Source of the DNA: Lithobates sylvaticus
Taxonomy: Eukaryota > Chordata > Amphibia > Anura > Ranidae
Length of the DNA stretch: 64,000 nt
Direction of reading: 5' to 3'
Assembly (NCBI GenBank): GCA_028564925.1
Contig: CM053028.1
Coordinates: 624,051,266 to 624,115,265 of the forward strand
A program made the position numbers and the translations under genes. Each line of letters starts with the position of its first letter. Within the stretch, counting starts at the first letter, position 1. Shown in pieces: positions 10,662 through 19,929 of this stretch. A model generated the notes under the pieces. The model was not told the origin of the DNA. It ran no database searches and saw only the letters and a program-made list of their open reading frames with translations.

Positions 10662-11808
10662 AAGGCAGAGGCACGTTTGCCTACAACACCCATAGTGCTG
10701 AGGGATCGTGGATGCGCGCGCCGCTCACCGCGCGCGCACACAGAGAGATCCTGACTCAGGAGCCACCCTGAGGACAAGATGGGTACTGAGGGTAAACCAG
10801 CAACATAGGTCCATAGGACCTAATGCGCTGAATCCAATGAAAAGAGTGGAAAAGACCAAATATTTCAAGGGAGAGAGATGGAAGCAGAGCTAATTAATAC
10901 CAGATGGAAAAGGAGCAAGAGGGAAGTTTTAAGGCTAAGAGGCTGAACGGGCTGCAAATGTGAAATCGCAGCCCTGGGGTGCCCAAACAGATTCCAATGC
11001 GATGAGGAAATTACATTGACCATAGATGGTAACAGCGAGGACAAGGAAGCCAGCAGCAGAGCTGGACCTCACGCCATCCCCACACCAGAGGACAGGGGGG
11101 GAAAAAAGGGACAGCAACAAGCGATGGGACTGGTGCGGAAGGCCAGGACCCGATCTACCCCATTAATAGTGGGGTCCCTGTTGAGGCGACATGCAGAGGA
11201 GCCTACAGGACATAGAACTAACAATGAGTTATCTAAGTAGACATGCATATTTCAAATCAAAGGAATATGTATTTTTAACCGAAATCGATTATTATGAGAC
11301 CAAGAAGAATACAATATGTGTTGTGGTCTACTAATTAGGTAATGACCAAGTGGTCAAGATATTTGGATTTGCATGACGGTTAACAGACTGAGATATATGT
11401 ATAAACAGCATTTCATGGTTATAATCAGAATGTGCATAGGTAAGTAGAAGACAAATAAGCATTCAATAAATCATAAGTTGAGGCTGTAACGGTGCCCGAA
11501 TGCCCCCAAGTGGCCGACCACGCAAATGGTTCGGACCCGAGGTGCGGCAGGAAAGGGACATAAATATCAATGAAGTAAGTCGATGAACTGGTATAGATAT
11601 CCAAGAGCACAGAGGAGGGTAATGATTGGTCAAAAGACATAACATTTCAAACAATCATAGAAAAGATTTGAAACTGATGTATTCATTAAGGCCGGGATAT
11701 TTGACAGCATTGAGATTGTGTATCCATCTAGTTTCGAGTTGTAAGAGTTTTTCATCGATACCTCCTCCTCTAACATGTGTCTCGACATGTTCAAGTGCCG
11801 AGAAACAT

Positions 11809-12080
11809 TCATTAGAGCTTTCCAAGCCTTCCTCTCTACTCTTTATCCACGCTTTAATGCGCATTCTCTTCTGGCTGGTCATGCTCTAATTCTATCCAAT
11901 ATACTAGATTTGGTATTCTTTGCTACACTTGCAACTTTTTGGCCTATATTTAGATTAATGCTCCACATATCGGTGTATTGTATTAATTAAATGTTTTATA
12001 CCCTACTAAAAATATAAAAAATCCTTTTTTGAAATTGACTGGCTGTCGGTGCCCGATCGCCCCCTACTGGCCCCTACGCT
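11809..12080 (+). other. 5' leader of Penelope-like core
   Basis: Sequence between the inner edge of the left arm and the ORF1 start. Its first bases (11808-11839, TTCATTAGAGCTTTCC...) are copied as the 32-bp tail at the far right end of the element, marking this as the true start of the core unit. No ORF or clear TATA box seen. Confidence 0.6.
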
Positions 12081-13085
12081 ATGGCGGACTATTGTGGTGA
12101 TGCATGGAAGGGATTAATGGAAAAGATCCAATTTTTGCAGAATGCAGCTAACATTTCTGATGATGAGCTCGACAAATCGTTCATGAGACTTCAACGTCTT
12201 CTGGAAAAAAAGGTCCGTGTCTTTTGGCATAAAACTTATTTTGATAAATACAACACCAATCAAATAGTCCCGTGGGGTCTAAGAATACAAATTTTCCCAA
12301 ATATCAAAAAGATCAATGATACCCTCAAGACGGCTTGGGAATTTAACTTACAATCTTGTTCCTTTAGCATGATTTCATTGTTATGTAAACAATATGAACA
12401 TGAGTTAGATCTTCTAGATACAGCCATAAGCTCCTGGCATGATGACCATGCCCTTCTGGTTTCATCTACAAGATTCATCAAAAGAGATAAATCTCTGCGT
12501 ACCCATTTAGAAACCTATACCACCGATATCATTAATATGAAAGAAAATAAATATCAAAGAGACAAATCTGCATATGACAACAACTATGCATATAAATGGC
12601 ACGACCCTTCAGTCCGTAAATTCGTATCAAAACCACAAAATTACCCTACACAAGCAAATACTAACGAACCTCCCAACACTCCATTCACTTCCTTTTCGTC
12701 CAGCACTTCCACCATATATCAAGATTTGTCACATGACCGTAATCTCAAAAAAAGAAAAGGAGATAGATCATCCTTAATGGATGTTCACATCCGCACCCCC
12801 ATACCTACACCTCAAGTTTACTCATCCACTACACGGCCTAAAAACATCAAGGTATCCACACCTGCCCTACAAACACTACCCTCCGTGTCCAATACACATA
12901 TGCATACCCCTCACTCTTCACATCCACCCACTACCACTACTGTCACTCTGCCCTCGCTGATCGCGAGACGCGGTAGTGAACCAGTTCTACCTTCAATGTT
13001 CCCTCAAAATGGCTCCTCAATGGACCCCAAACTTGCGCCTATTTTTTTAGCACTAACCCCAGACACCTCACCCAACCCGACCTAG
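12081..13085 (+). CDS. Penelope-like ORF1 protein (334 aa)
   Basis: Intact ORF of 334 codons with an ATG start (CTATGG context) after a 270-bp leader. Residues 1-165 are charged and helix-rich (EKIQFLQNAANISDDELDKSF, RLQRLLEKKVRVFWHKTYF, VPWGLRIQIFPNIKK) and probably fold or oligomerise; residues 170-334 are rich in S, T, P and N and look disordered, with KKRKGDRSS near 225 as a possible nuclear or RNA-contact patch. The FWHK...GLRIQIFP block recalls upstream ORFs of other vertebrate Penelope-like elements (from memory). No catalytic motif; a nucleic-acid-binding or RNP-assembly role is inference. The last 35 codons overlap the ORF2 frame. Confidence 0.8.
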   Translation: MADYCGDAWKGLMEKIQFLQNAANISDDELDKSFMRLQRLLEKKVRVFWHKTYFDKYNTNQIVPWGLRIQIFPNIKKINDTLKTAWEFNLQSCSFSMISLLCKQYEHELDLLDTAISSWHDDHALLVSSTRFIKRDKSLRTHLETYTTDIINMKENKYQRDKSAYDNNYAYKWHDPSVRKFVSKPQNYPTQANTNEPPNTPFTSFSSSTSTIYQDLSHDRNLKKRKGDRSSLMDVHIRTPIPTPQVYSSTTRPKNIKVSTPALQTLPSVSNTHMHTPHSSHPPTTTTVTLPSLIARRGSEPVLPSMFPQNGSSMDPKLAPIFLALTPDTSPNPT

Positions 13086-15139
13086 CAGTTTCCTCTACAA
13101 CTTTATTGCACCCTGTGGGTCCAGATGTACTAAACCTATCCTCCATTCCACTCACTAATGAACAGAATTTTTTTTTACAGCTAGGCTTAACGTTCTGTCC
13201 ATTGGTTTCCGTCGCCCTCGGTGTCTCCTTCCCCCCTCCAACCTCTTTCAAACCAAAATCTAAGAATTTTCCAGCATTGTCTACTAACCCCAACATTTCT
13301 GCCTTTGTTCAACAAACCTGTCTCGCAATTAAAAATCTTGAATACACTTCCCTGGGTCGATCAAATTTAACACAGGAAAGTCTGCAGGCTTTAAAATCTC
13401 TTCAAACTCATCCTGACCTTGTGATTAAACCGTCTGACAAAGGCAGCAATGTTGTGGTCATGGACACCAAAGCCTATGAAACTATGTGTTACAACATTCT
13501 CGATAATCGTGAATGGTACCGTCCTATTGCTCCTTCACTCATAAAATTTTTTTCCCATCAATTCGATCAACTTATATTTCATGCTTATCAAGCTGCCATC
13601 ATTGATCTCAATACTTGGAACTTTTTGAAAATTAATGAACCCACCATACCAACTTTTTATGCTTTGCCTAAAATCCATAAATCAGCCACTAACCCTTCCG
13701 GACGTCCCATTGTGTCCGGTTGTCACTGTTTAACTGAAAATGCCAGTGCCCTTGTTGATAAATACCTTTCACCTCATGTTCTGTGCCTGCCTTCGCATGT
13801 CAAGGACACAATTCATCTTTTAAAATTATTGCAAAATATGACCCTACCTCCTAACACATGGTTAGTAACACTCGACGTTGAATGTCTATATAATTGTATC
13901 CCACACCATAAAGGGTTAGATGTCATTCGTGACCTTCTCCTTGAGCGTGGACCTCAATTTGACAAGTATGCCAATTTTGTGCTTGACCTTCTCAAATTCA
14001 TTCTTACAAAGAATCACTTCATGTTTGGTAATTCCCACTTCCTCCAGGTGCAGGGTGTGGCTATGGGGACCAAATGTGCGCCCTCATATGCCAACCTGTA
14101 CCTGGGGGGGTGGGAAAGACATCTTTTTTCCAAATTAAGCTCAACCTACAAATCTAATAGACTACATTGGTTTAGATATATCGATGATATTCTACTATTG
14201 TGGTCAGGATCACATTCTGATCTAGATCAATTTTTTGAATCTCTAAGCATCAATAACTTTAACCTTAAATTTACCATGAAATCTAGTCAGCAGTCTGTGA
14301 ACTTTCTTGATCTAACCATCAACATTGACAATCTAGGTATCATCAGCACGTCCCTATTCAGAAAACCAACTGCTGGTAACACTATTTTACATGCTGAAAG
14401 CGCCCACCCTCAATCATTACTTAATAGCATCCCTTACAGTCAGTACCTCAGGATCAGACGCAACTGCACCTCAGACACTGACTTTTACAAATCGTCTAAG
14501 GAATTATATTCGAGACTAATCAATAGAGGCTACAGCCGTGCACTACTCAAACGATCGTTCAACAAAGTCAAAAACTTGGATAGATCGAAACTGATCTATA
14601 ATACCAGGAATCCCACCGATACCCAACCCGTTAGACTCATTACTCGTTTTTCGTCAATGCACACCCACGTCCGTGAGGTTGTCAACAACTTCTGGCCCCT
14701 ATTGTGCGCTGACCCTACGGTCAGCAAATTTATAGGTACACGCCCTGACATCACCTATAAAAGGTGTCCCTCACTTCGTGATCGTCTCACTAGAAGCCAT
14801 CATGCCCCGTTAGTAACTCAGATACGTCATGAAAATGGCACATACCCCTGTGGGTCATGTAATATGTGTCAATATGTTGCAAACTCCAAGGCTATTCTAT
14901 TGCCCAATGGATCCTTTCATCAAATTCCACACCATGTAAATTGTAGAACAATAGGAGTTGTATATCTTGCCACCTGCACCTGCGGATGCTTCTATATCGG
15001 CAAAACCAAGCGGCCCTTCCAAGTCCGAATCCGTGATCACATTAAACCCACTCTAAAACGTATTACCACCACAGCCATTAACAGGCATCTCGGCCAGGTA
15101 CACAACTTTGATCCCCAACACATGTTTCTCGGCACTTAA
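12980..15139 (+). CDS. Penelope-like ORF2: reverse transcriptase and GIY-YIG endonuclease
   Basis: Open frame of 719 codons (no stop from 12980; a TTG at 13106 gives 677). Order: RT motif 1 KPSDKGSNVVV (about 13430); FYALPKIHKSATNPSGRPIVS (13660-13720); motif A LVTLDVECLYNCIPH (13860-13910); motif B QGVAMGTKCAPSYANLYLG (14050-14110); motif C FRYIDDILLLW (14170-14200) with both aspartates; then NFLDLTI. A Cys-rich linker (CGSCNMCQ, 14850) leads to GVVYLATCTCGCFYIGKT (14955-15010), the GIY and YIG strands with the intervening cysteines typical of EN+ Penelope-like elements, and RIRDH. The end of the nuclease domain is readable beyond the ORF stop in another frame. No ATG precedes 13460, which lies inside motif 1, so translation probably depends on ORF1. 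Confidence 0.9.
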   Translation, partial: TSSTFNVPSKWLLNGPQTCAYFFSTNPRHLTQPDLAVSSTTLLHPVGPDVLNLSSIPLTNEQNFFLQLGLTFCPLVSVALGVSFPPPTSFKPKSKNFPALSTNPNISAFVQQTCLAIKNLEYTSLGRSNLTQESLQALKSLQTHPDLVIKPSDKGSNVVVMDTKAYETMCYNILDNREWYRPIAPSLIKFFSHQFDQLIFHAYQAAIIDLNTWNFLKINEPTIPTFYALPKIHKSATNPSGRPIVSGCHCLTENASALVDKYLSPHVLCLPSHVKDTIHLLKLLQNMTLPPNTWLVTLDVECLYNCIPHHKGLDVIRDLLLERGPQFDKYANFVLDLLKFILTKNHFMFGNSHFLQVQGVAMGTKCAPSYANLYLGGWERHLFSKLSSTYKSNRLHWFRYIDDILLLWSGSHSDLDQFFESLSINNFNLKFTMKSSQQSVNFLDLTINIDNLGIISTSLFRKPTAGNTILHAESAHPQSLLNSIPYSQYLRIRRNCTSDTDFYKSSKELYSRLINRGYSRALLKRSFNKVKNLDRSKLIYNTRNPTDTQPVRLITRFSSMHTHVREVVNNFWPLLCADPTVSKFIGTRPDITYKRCPSLRDRLTRSHHAPLVTQIRHENGTYPCGSCNMCQYVANSKAILLPNGSFHQIPHHVNCRTIGVVYLATCTCGCFYIGKTKRPFQVRIRDHIKPTLKRITTTAINRHLGQVHNFDPQHMFLGT
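13043..13049 (+). promoter_or_regulatory. Candidate -1 ribosomal frameshift site U UUU UUA
   Basis: T TTT TTA lies in the ORF1 frame as ..ATT TTT TTA GCA.. (13041-13052). A tandem slip by -1 enters the ORF2 frame, which is open from 12980. The heptamer is the same as the HIV-1 gag-pol slippery site. No strong stem-loop is obvious 5-9 nt downstream; an ACCC/GGGT mini-hairpin near 13110 is too far away to count. Frameshifting is inference. Confidence 0.5.
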
Positions 15140-16269
15140 ACATGTCGAGACACATGTTAGAGGAGGAGGTATCGATGAAAAACTCTTACAACTCGAAACT
15201 AGATGGATACACAATCTCAATGCTGTCAAATATCCCGGCCTTAATGAATACATCAGTTTCAAATCTTTTCTATGATTGTTTGAAATGTTATGTCTTTTGA
15301 CCAATCATTACCCTCCTCTGTGCTCTTGGATATCTATACCAGTTCATCGACTTACTTCATTGATATTTATGTCCCTTTCCTGCCGCACCTCGGGTCCGAA
15401 CCATTTGCGTGGTCGGCCGCTTGGGGGCATTCGGGCACCGTTACAGCCTCAACTTATGATTTATTGAATGCTTATTTGTCTTCTACTTACCTATGCACAT
15501 TCTGATTATAACCATGAAATGCTGTTTATACATATATCTCAGTCTGTTAACCATCATGCAAATCCAAATATCTTGACCACTTGGTCATTACCTAATTAGT
15601 AGACCACAACACATATTGTATTCTTCTTGGTCTCATAATAATCGATTTCGGTTAAAAATACATATTCCTTTGATTTAAAATATGCATGTCTACTTAGATA
15701 ACTCATTGTTAGTTCTATGTCCTGTAGGCTCCTCTGCATGTCGCCTCAACAGGGACCCCACTATTAATGGGGTAGATCGGGTCCTGGCCTTCCCCACCAG
15801 TCCCATCGCTTGTTGCTGTCCCTTTCCCCCCCCCCTGTCCTCCGGTGTGGGGATGGCGTGAGGTCCAGCTCTGCTGCTGGCTTCCTTGTCCTCGCTGTTA
15901 CCATCTATGGTCAATGTCATTTCCTCATCGCATTGGAATCTGTTTGGGCACCCCAGGACTGCGATTTCACATTTGCAGCCCGTTCAGCCTCTTAGCCTTA
16001 AAACTTCCCTCTTGCTCCTTTTCCATCTGGTATTAATTAGCTCTGCTTCCATCTCTCTCCCTTGAAGTATTTGGTCTTTTCCACTCTTTCCATTGGATTC
16101 AGCGCATTAGGTCCTATGGACCTATGTGGCTGGTTTACCCTCAGTACCCATCTTGTCCTCAGGGTGGCTCCTGAGTCAGGATCTCTCTGTGTGCGCACGT
16201 GGTGAGCGGCGCACGCATCCACCGATCCCTCAGCACTATGGGTGTTGTAGGCAAACGCGCCTGTGCCTT

Positions 16270-16344
16270 GCGCATGCGCGGGAGGCTCGTTTGCCCGCCG
16301 CCTGACCACGGATCACCGTGATCAGGTGTGGAGGACCTATAAAG
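16270..16344 (+). promoter_or_regulatory. Outward-facing promoter-like segment, right arm
   Basis: GCGCATGCGC (16270-16279, NRF1-like) followed by TATAAAG (16338-16344) in GC-rich DNA. In a head-to-tail tandem of this element the segment would sit upstream of ORF1; in this inverted arrangement it points out of the element to the right. Confidence 0.45.
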
Positions 16345-17205
16345 CCTGCTTAATCCACACCATTCAAGGTGGTGGACACTGGAGCGCCAGTTTGTTTGGA
16401 TCTTCGTCATTTCAGGTCTGATATTTTTGTCCTTTATCCTCCTTCTCTACATAACCCTTGAATTGTAAATGCAGAACTCTGAACCAGCATATATATTTCC
16501 ATTTTTCCTCCTTAGCCACGGGCCCTTGTTTATTCCCGGACCAACTTTATCCTATATCCGTTGCCTTTTCAAATAGCCCTGTCTGAGGCTTTCCGTGCTC
16601 AGTTTAAATCATACAGGCACATTACTCCCAGGTGAGTCTTCTCACTCTCTATCCCACATATGCATTTTCAGCCCTCTATTTTCTTATGACCTTCTTAAAC
16701 TTTTCCTCTTTCTCTCTGCCCTAATCAGTGGCTCTCCAATTATGCTATACAGATTTCACTATGATTCCCATTGTCTGGCGCTCCATACTCATGATTAACT
16801 TCCTCATACATATTGGTAAGTTTTGGTAATTTTAGGCTATGTTAGCCACGTATGGCAATCAACTCAGTTTGATGCCATTGTATAATACGTACCTTTTTTA
16901 CCCACTGCTCTCTACCAGGCTCCCTTTAGGCCCTCGGCAGTTCCTCGCTTTTTTGGAATATGCACATGACCATATCCGCGACTTGATTTGGTGTTTTAGC
17001 TGCTTTGCGGTACGTATCGCTATCCCCTACCGGGACTGGGTGGTTCAGCCCTGTGTGTGTGTACGGGTGGGGTCATGGCCTTGAGGTGACATGTTTTTAG
17101 AGTTCCTGCAGACCATAATGATATGCTTATGTTGTCCTATATAATTAATTCTTCGCTCTTCTGTATTCTAATAGACTTACTCCTTACTGGTACAAAGTGA
17201 CTCAG

Positions 17206-17246
17206 TGACCCTGAAGAAGCCATTGTATGGCGAAACATGTCGGTCA
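17206..17246 (+). ncRNA. Hammerhead-like ribozyme motif, right arm
   Basis: Type I layout: stem I TGACC (17206-17210) pairs with GGTCA (17242-17246); core CTGAAGA (17211-17217); stem II GCCA/TGGC with loop TTGTA; core GAAA (17232-17235); a very short stem III inside the palindrome ACATGT (17235-17240); predicted cleavage after C17241. Hammerheads are established in Penelope-like terminal repeats, where stem III is short and may work as a dimer. Oddity: one extra A (17218) between CTGAAGA and stem II. Activity is not shown. Confidence 0.5.
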
Positions 17247-17260
17247 GCTCTCTCTAACAG

Positions 17261-17603
17261 CTCCACTGTACCCATGATCTATACATACAGTATAGACCTT
17301 TTTTAACCCACTCTAGCCAATACTGTGTATGTTCGGTTCCTCAGTCACCTCAGAGTCCTCCTTTCCCATTTCCAAAAGGGACTCGATCTGACTAACGGAC
17401 CAATTTTTTAGTATGTTTCTATGTATATATAGTTCCTTTTTGTTTTTGTCTGTATGTCTGTAAACATGTTGAATAATAAACTGCTTTGCTAAAATTTCTT
17501 TACAAAAAGTTGCAAATGTTTTTTTCATTAATGATTACCGCTATAGTCCCCTGTCTCTATCCCTGTCCACTCACTTACCATTTAATTCGGGACGAGGTAT
17601 AAC
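17261..17603 (+). other. 3' segment of Penelope-like element beyond the arm
   Basis: Present only at the right end. T-rich, noncoding, with AATAAAC-type signals near 17475 (GAATAATAAACTGC). It links the terminal repeat to the 32-bp tail, and so represents the junction between two units in a tandem or read-through template. Confidence 0.55.
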
Positions 17604-17635
17604 TTCATTAGAGCTTTCCAAGCCTTCCTCTCTAC
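17604..17635 (+). repeat. 32-bp terminal tail
   Basis: TTCATTAGAGCTTTCC... through CTCTCTAC is identical to 11808-11839, the start of the core, and abuts the right TSD. Penelope-like elements are known to carry a short extension of about this size at one terminus. Confidence 0.85.
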
Positions 17636-17648
17636 AAATAAAATAAGT
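17636..17648. repeat. Right target-site duplication of Penelope-like element
   Basis: AAATAAAATAAGT, identical to 9662-9674. Confidence 0.85.
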
Positions 17649-18300
17649 GACTAGTGTGGGTGAGTGTGATGGAAAAGAAGCGACAATTGCCTGGTCATGA
17701 TGTTGGTAAATAAGGGAGGGATTTCCAGGAGGGCAACCCCACTAGGGGTAATGATGGAAATATGTGGCCCCAGTATGGGGCCATAAAGACCACAGGTCAG
17801 GGGAAAAAGCCTGATGAGGCTTGACCCCCGTGCCAGTGTCTCCTGTAAGAGGAAAAAATGATAGTAAGGTTAAGATTGAGAGGTCAGTACCTCATGGTAG
17901 GGTGTACTGCATGTGGGTAAAAAAAGGGGTTAATATGCTTTTTGTTTCTTACTTACTAGGGGCTGGCTGGAACATGCAATCCCATAGTCCCTAATCCTCT
18001 GAGAACAGGCATATGCCTGTTATAAGTTGCACCCAACCGTGCGCCGCCCTAGCGACGCCGGCTGGCGCCGGTGCGTGACGACGCAGGGTCAGAGCTCCAA
18101 CATTGCGCACGCGCAAAAATGTTCGCGCGCGCAAGCGCTAGTCCGACGACCAATGTCCGTTATAGCACGGAGCGGGAGCTGCGATTACATCACAGATGAT
18201 CACAAATGGGTATTCCCCTCCTAAGACTACACATGCGCGCGATCGGGAGCGCCCAGTGCGGTCATGTCGGTGGTGGCGTGTTCCCAGGAACACTGCTCGT
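17649..18300 (-). mobile_element. Right flank: older Penelope-like terminal repeat, GC-rich part
   Basis: Pre-insertion continuation of 8640-9661. Noncoding until about 18020, then GC-rich with GCGCACGCGC and GCGCGCGCAAGC words, like the promoter part of the young terminal repeat. The 65-codon ORF at 18027-18224 is probably a GC-rich accident. Assignment rests on layout, not alignment. Confidence 0.35.
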
Positions 18301-18960
18301 CACCAACAAGGGTAAACAGCCAATGGCTGGCGGCTGTTTACCACGTAATCCATTACTAAATCACTAAATGTAAACATAGACTGGTTACTAGCTGTTACCG
18401 GCTCTTCTCTCCTCACATACCGTTTCCAGTGTGAGGAGAGAAGAGCCAGGAGCAGTGAGTTACCGATCTGTGAATTGTAGTGTACTGTACCAACACCACA
18501 CAGTAAAGAGAACCTGTCACATCGCCCCCCCCCCATTACAGCTGTCACCCAACAGTCACCACATAAGTGCCCATCAGTGCTTATAAAAGTGCACCTGTCA
18601 CCCATCAGTGCCCACAAAGTGCACCTGTCACCCATCAGTGCCCATAAAGTGCACCTGTCATCGTCAGAGACTGCCATCAGCGGTGCACCTGTCACCCATC
18701 AGTGACCATCGCCAGTGACCGCCATCAGTGACCGCCAACAGTGACCCATCCGTAGCCAATCATCTGTCACCTATCAGTCCCATAAAATGCACCAGTCACC
18801 ATCAGAGACTGCCATCAGTGAATTTCCCCCGTCACCCATCAGTGACCATCACCCGTCACCTGTCACCCATCAGTGACCGTCACACATCAGTGACTGTCAC
18901 CCATCACCTGTCGCCCATCAGTGACCGTCACATGTCACCTATCGCACAGCCCATCAGAAA
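18301..18960. repeat. Minisatellite, ACCCATCAGTGACC-type units
   Basis: After a short palindrome (18408-18450, CTCTTCTCTCCTCACA and its complement), 18540-18950 is built of irregular units: CACCCATCAGTGCCCA, AAAGTGCACCTGTC, CCATCAGTGACCGTCA. Unit length drifts between about 14 and 40 bp. The 131-codon minus ORF and the start of the plus ORF at 18728 are translated repeat. It directly precedes the piggyBac coding start, so it occupies the 5' UTR of that element. Confidence 0.75.
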
Positions 18961-19858
18961 AATGTCCAAAAGATTATATACAAGTGAGGAAGCTTTCCAG
19001 ATCCTCTCCATGACTGATGAGAGCAGCGGGGAGTTCTCATCAGATTCAAATGCCAATTCCGATTGTGAATCAAATTCAGCATTTGAACCGATCGATAGTA
19101 GTGGATCGGCAAATGAATCAGAGGAAGAATTGATCCCTCCTAAAAGGGCCCACCAAAGGCCCACTACCAGCGCTGCCGCAAGCGAAAGACCACAAGAAAT
19201 GCCTAGGCCCAGTACCAGCACTGCCGCAGCATGACGCCCAAATGCCAGCACAGGAACTTCAAATCCCCCAACTACCAGCACTGGAGTGCCACATCGCCCA
19301 AGAGCCAGGGCCGCTACACATCTTCCAGCTGGTCTTGCCAATCCAACATGGCTGCCTTCCTTCCCTCAGGATCAGTAATAATTCCCCCTTTCAATGCACA
19401 GCCAGGTGTGCAGGCCAATACCCAAAATTTTACTGAAATCAATTGTTTTTATTTATTTTTGCCCGACACTTTGCTGCAATTCATCGTGGACCTGACCAAT
19501 TTATTTGCCCAGCAGCATATTGCCAACAACCCCCAATCATCATACGCTGTCAGTTTGAATGGAAGGATTTGACTCTGGAGGAGTTCAAAGTGTTCATGGG
19601 CCTCACTATAAACATCTACCATCAAAGACCCCCCCCCCCCACAGAAAACCTTCGCTCTGATGCTGTTAGCCGACTCCATAACGCCACTTCCCAGACAACA
19701 TTCCACCATCTGAAGCAGGCCGAAGACGCCAAAAAAGATGTCAAGTATGCAGCAAAAGAGGATTTTCAATAGATTCCAGCTACCATTGTCCCCAGTGTCC
19801 CTCCAAACCCGGCCTTTGCATTGGTGAATGCTTCAGACTATATCACACATCCCTAAAA
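18961..19858 (+). pseudogene. piggyBac transposase, internally deleted
   Basis: piggyBac transposases cut and paste at TTAA by an RNase H-like DDD nuclease. The N-terminus starts at ATG 18961 (MSKRLYTSEEAFQILSM, then an acidic Ser-rich stretch, SNAFEPIDSS-like and KRAHQRP). After frame changes the start of the nuclease domain is readable: IPPFNAQPGVQANTQNFTE near 19380 and WKDLTLEEFKVFMGLTINI near 19560-19610. There it breaks at a C-run (19629) and resumes in C-terminal text; 19730-19858 keeps the cysteine finger (QKRCQVCSKRGF, CPSKPGLCIGECFRLYHT). The region with the catalytic aspartates is missing, so the copy is a non-autonomous deletion derivative. TTAA ends not located. Confidence 0.75.
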
Positions 19859-19929
19859 TATTAGCCCATATTCTTAACCATTTTCCCATTCTCATCATCT
19901 GTGCTGACCATTTCCCATGCTTCTTCAAA

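Larger units (their letters stand above)
9675..11808 (-). repeat. Left inverted terminal repeat (pLTR) of Penelope-like element
   Basis: Reverse complement of 15122 to about 17260 with only scattered differences: ORFs 11425-11640 and 15290-15505, on opposite strands, differ by one residue. It contains the hammerhead-like fold at its outer edge, a GC-rich promoter-like segment near 10590-10760 pointing outward, and at its inner edge the coding text for the end of the GIY-YIG domain (LETRWIHNL, YPGLNEYISF). All ORFs listed in this arm are shadows of that terminal-repeat sequence. Confidence 0.9.
15122..17260 (+). repeat. Right terminal repeat (pLTR) of Penelope-like element
   Basis: Forward copy of the terminal repeat; the reverse complement lies at 9675-11808. 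It begins 18 bp before the ORF2 stop, so the repeat includes the last part of the nuclease coding region, then 3' noncoding DNA, a promoter-like segment (16270-16344) and the hammerhead-like fold (17206-17246). Plus-strand ORFs here (15276-15505, 15810-16036, 16595-17084) mirror those in the left arm and have no recognisable domain. Confidence 0.9.
9675..17635 (+). mobile_element. Near-complete Penelope-like retroelement (EN+)
   Basis: A 7.96 kb retroelement: left inverted terminal repeat (9675-11808), unique core with ORF1 and ORF2 (11809-15121), right terminal repeat (15122-17260), a further 3' segment (17261-17603) and a 32-bp tail (17604-17635), all inside a perfect 13-bp TSD. Penelope-like elements combine a telomerase-related RT with a GIY-YIG nuclease and often have terminal repeats in inverted orientation with a short extension at one end; this copy shows all of these. 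Open ORFs and near-identical arms argue for recent insertion. It probably carries one break near the 3' end of ORF2. Closest named clade is likely Neptune- or Penelope/Poseidon-like; not resolvable by eye. Confidence 0.9.

Noticed and set aside
11425-11889. Separate small genes in the left Penelope arm
   Set aside because: They mirror 15053-15505 in the right arm and include the tail of the GIY-YIG domain; parts of the terminal repeat, not independent genes.
13106-13108. TTG as the ORF2 start codon
   Set aside because: Non-AUG start without supporting context; the frame is open upstream into ORF1, which fits coupling to ORF1 better.
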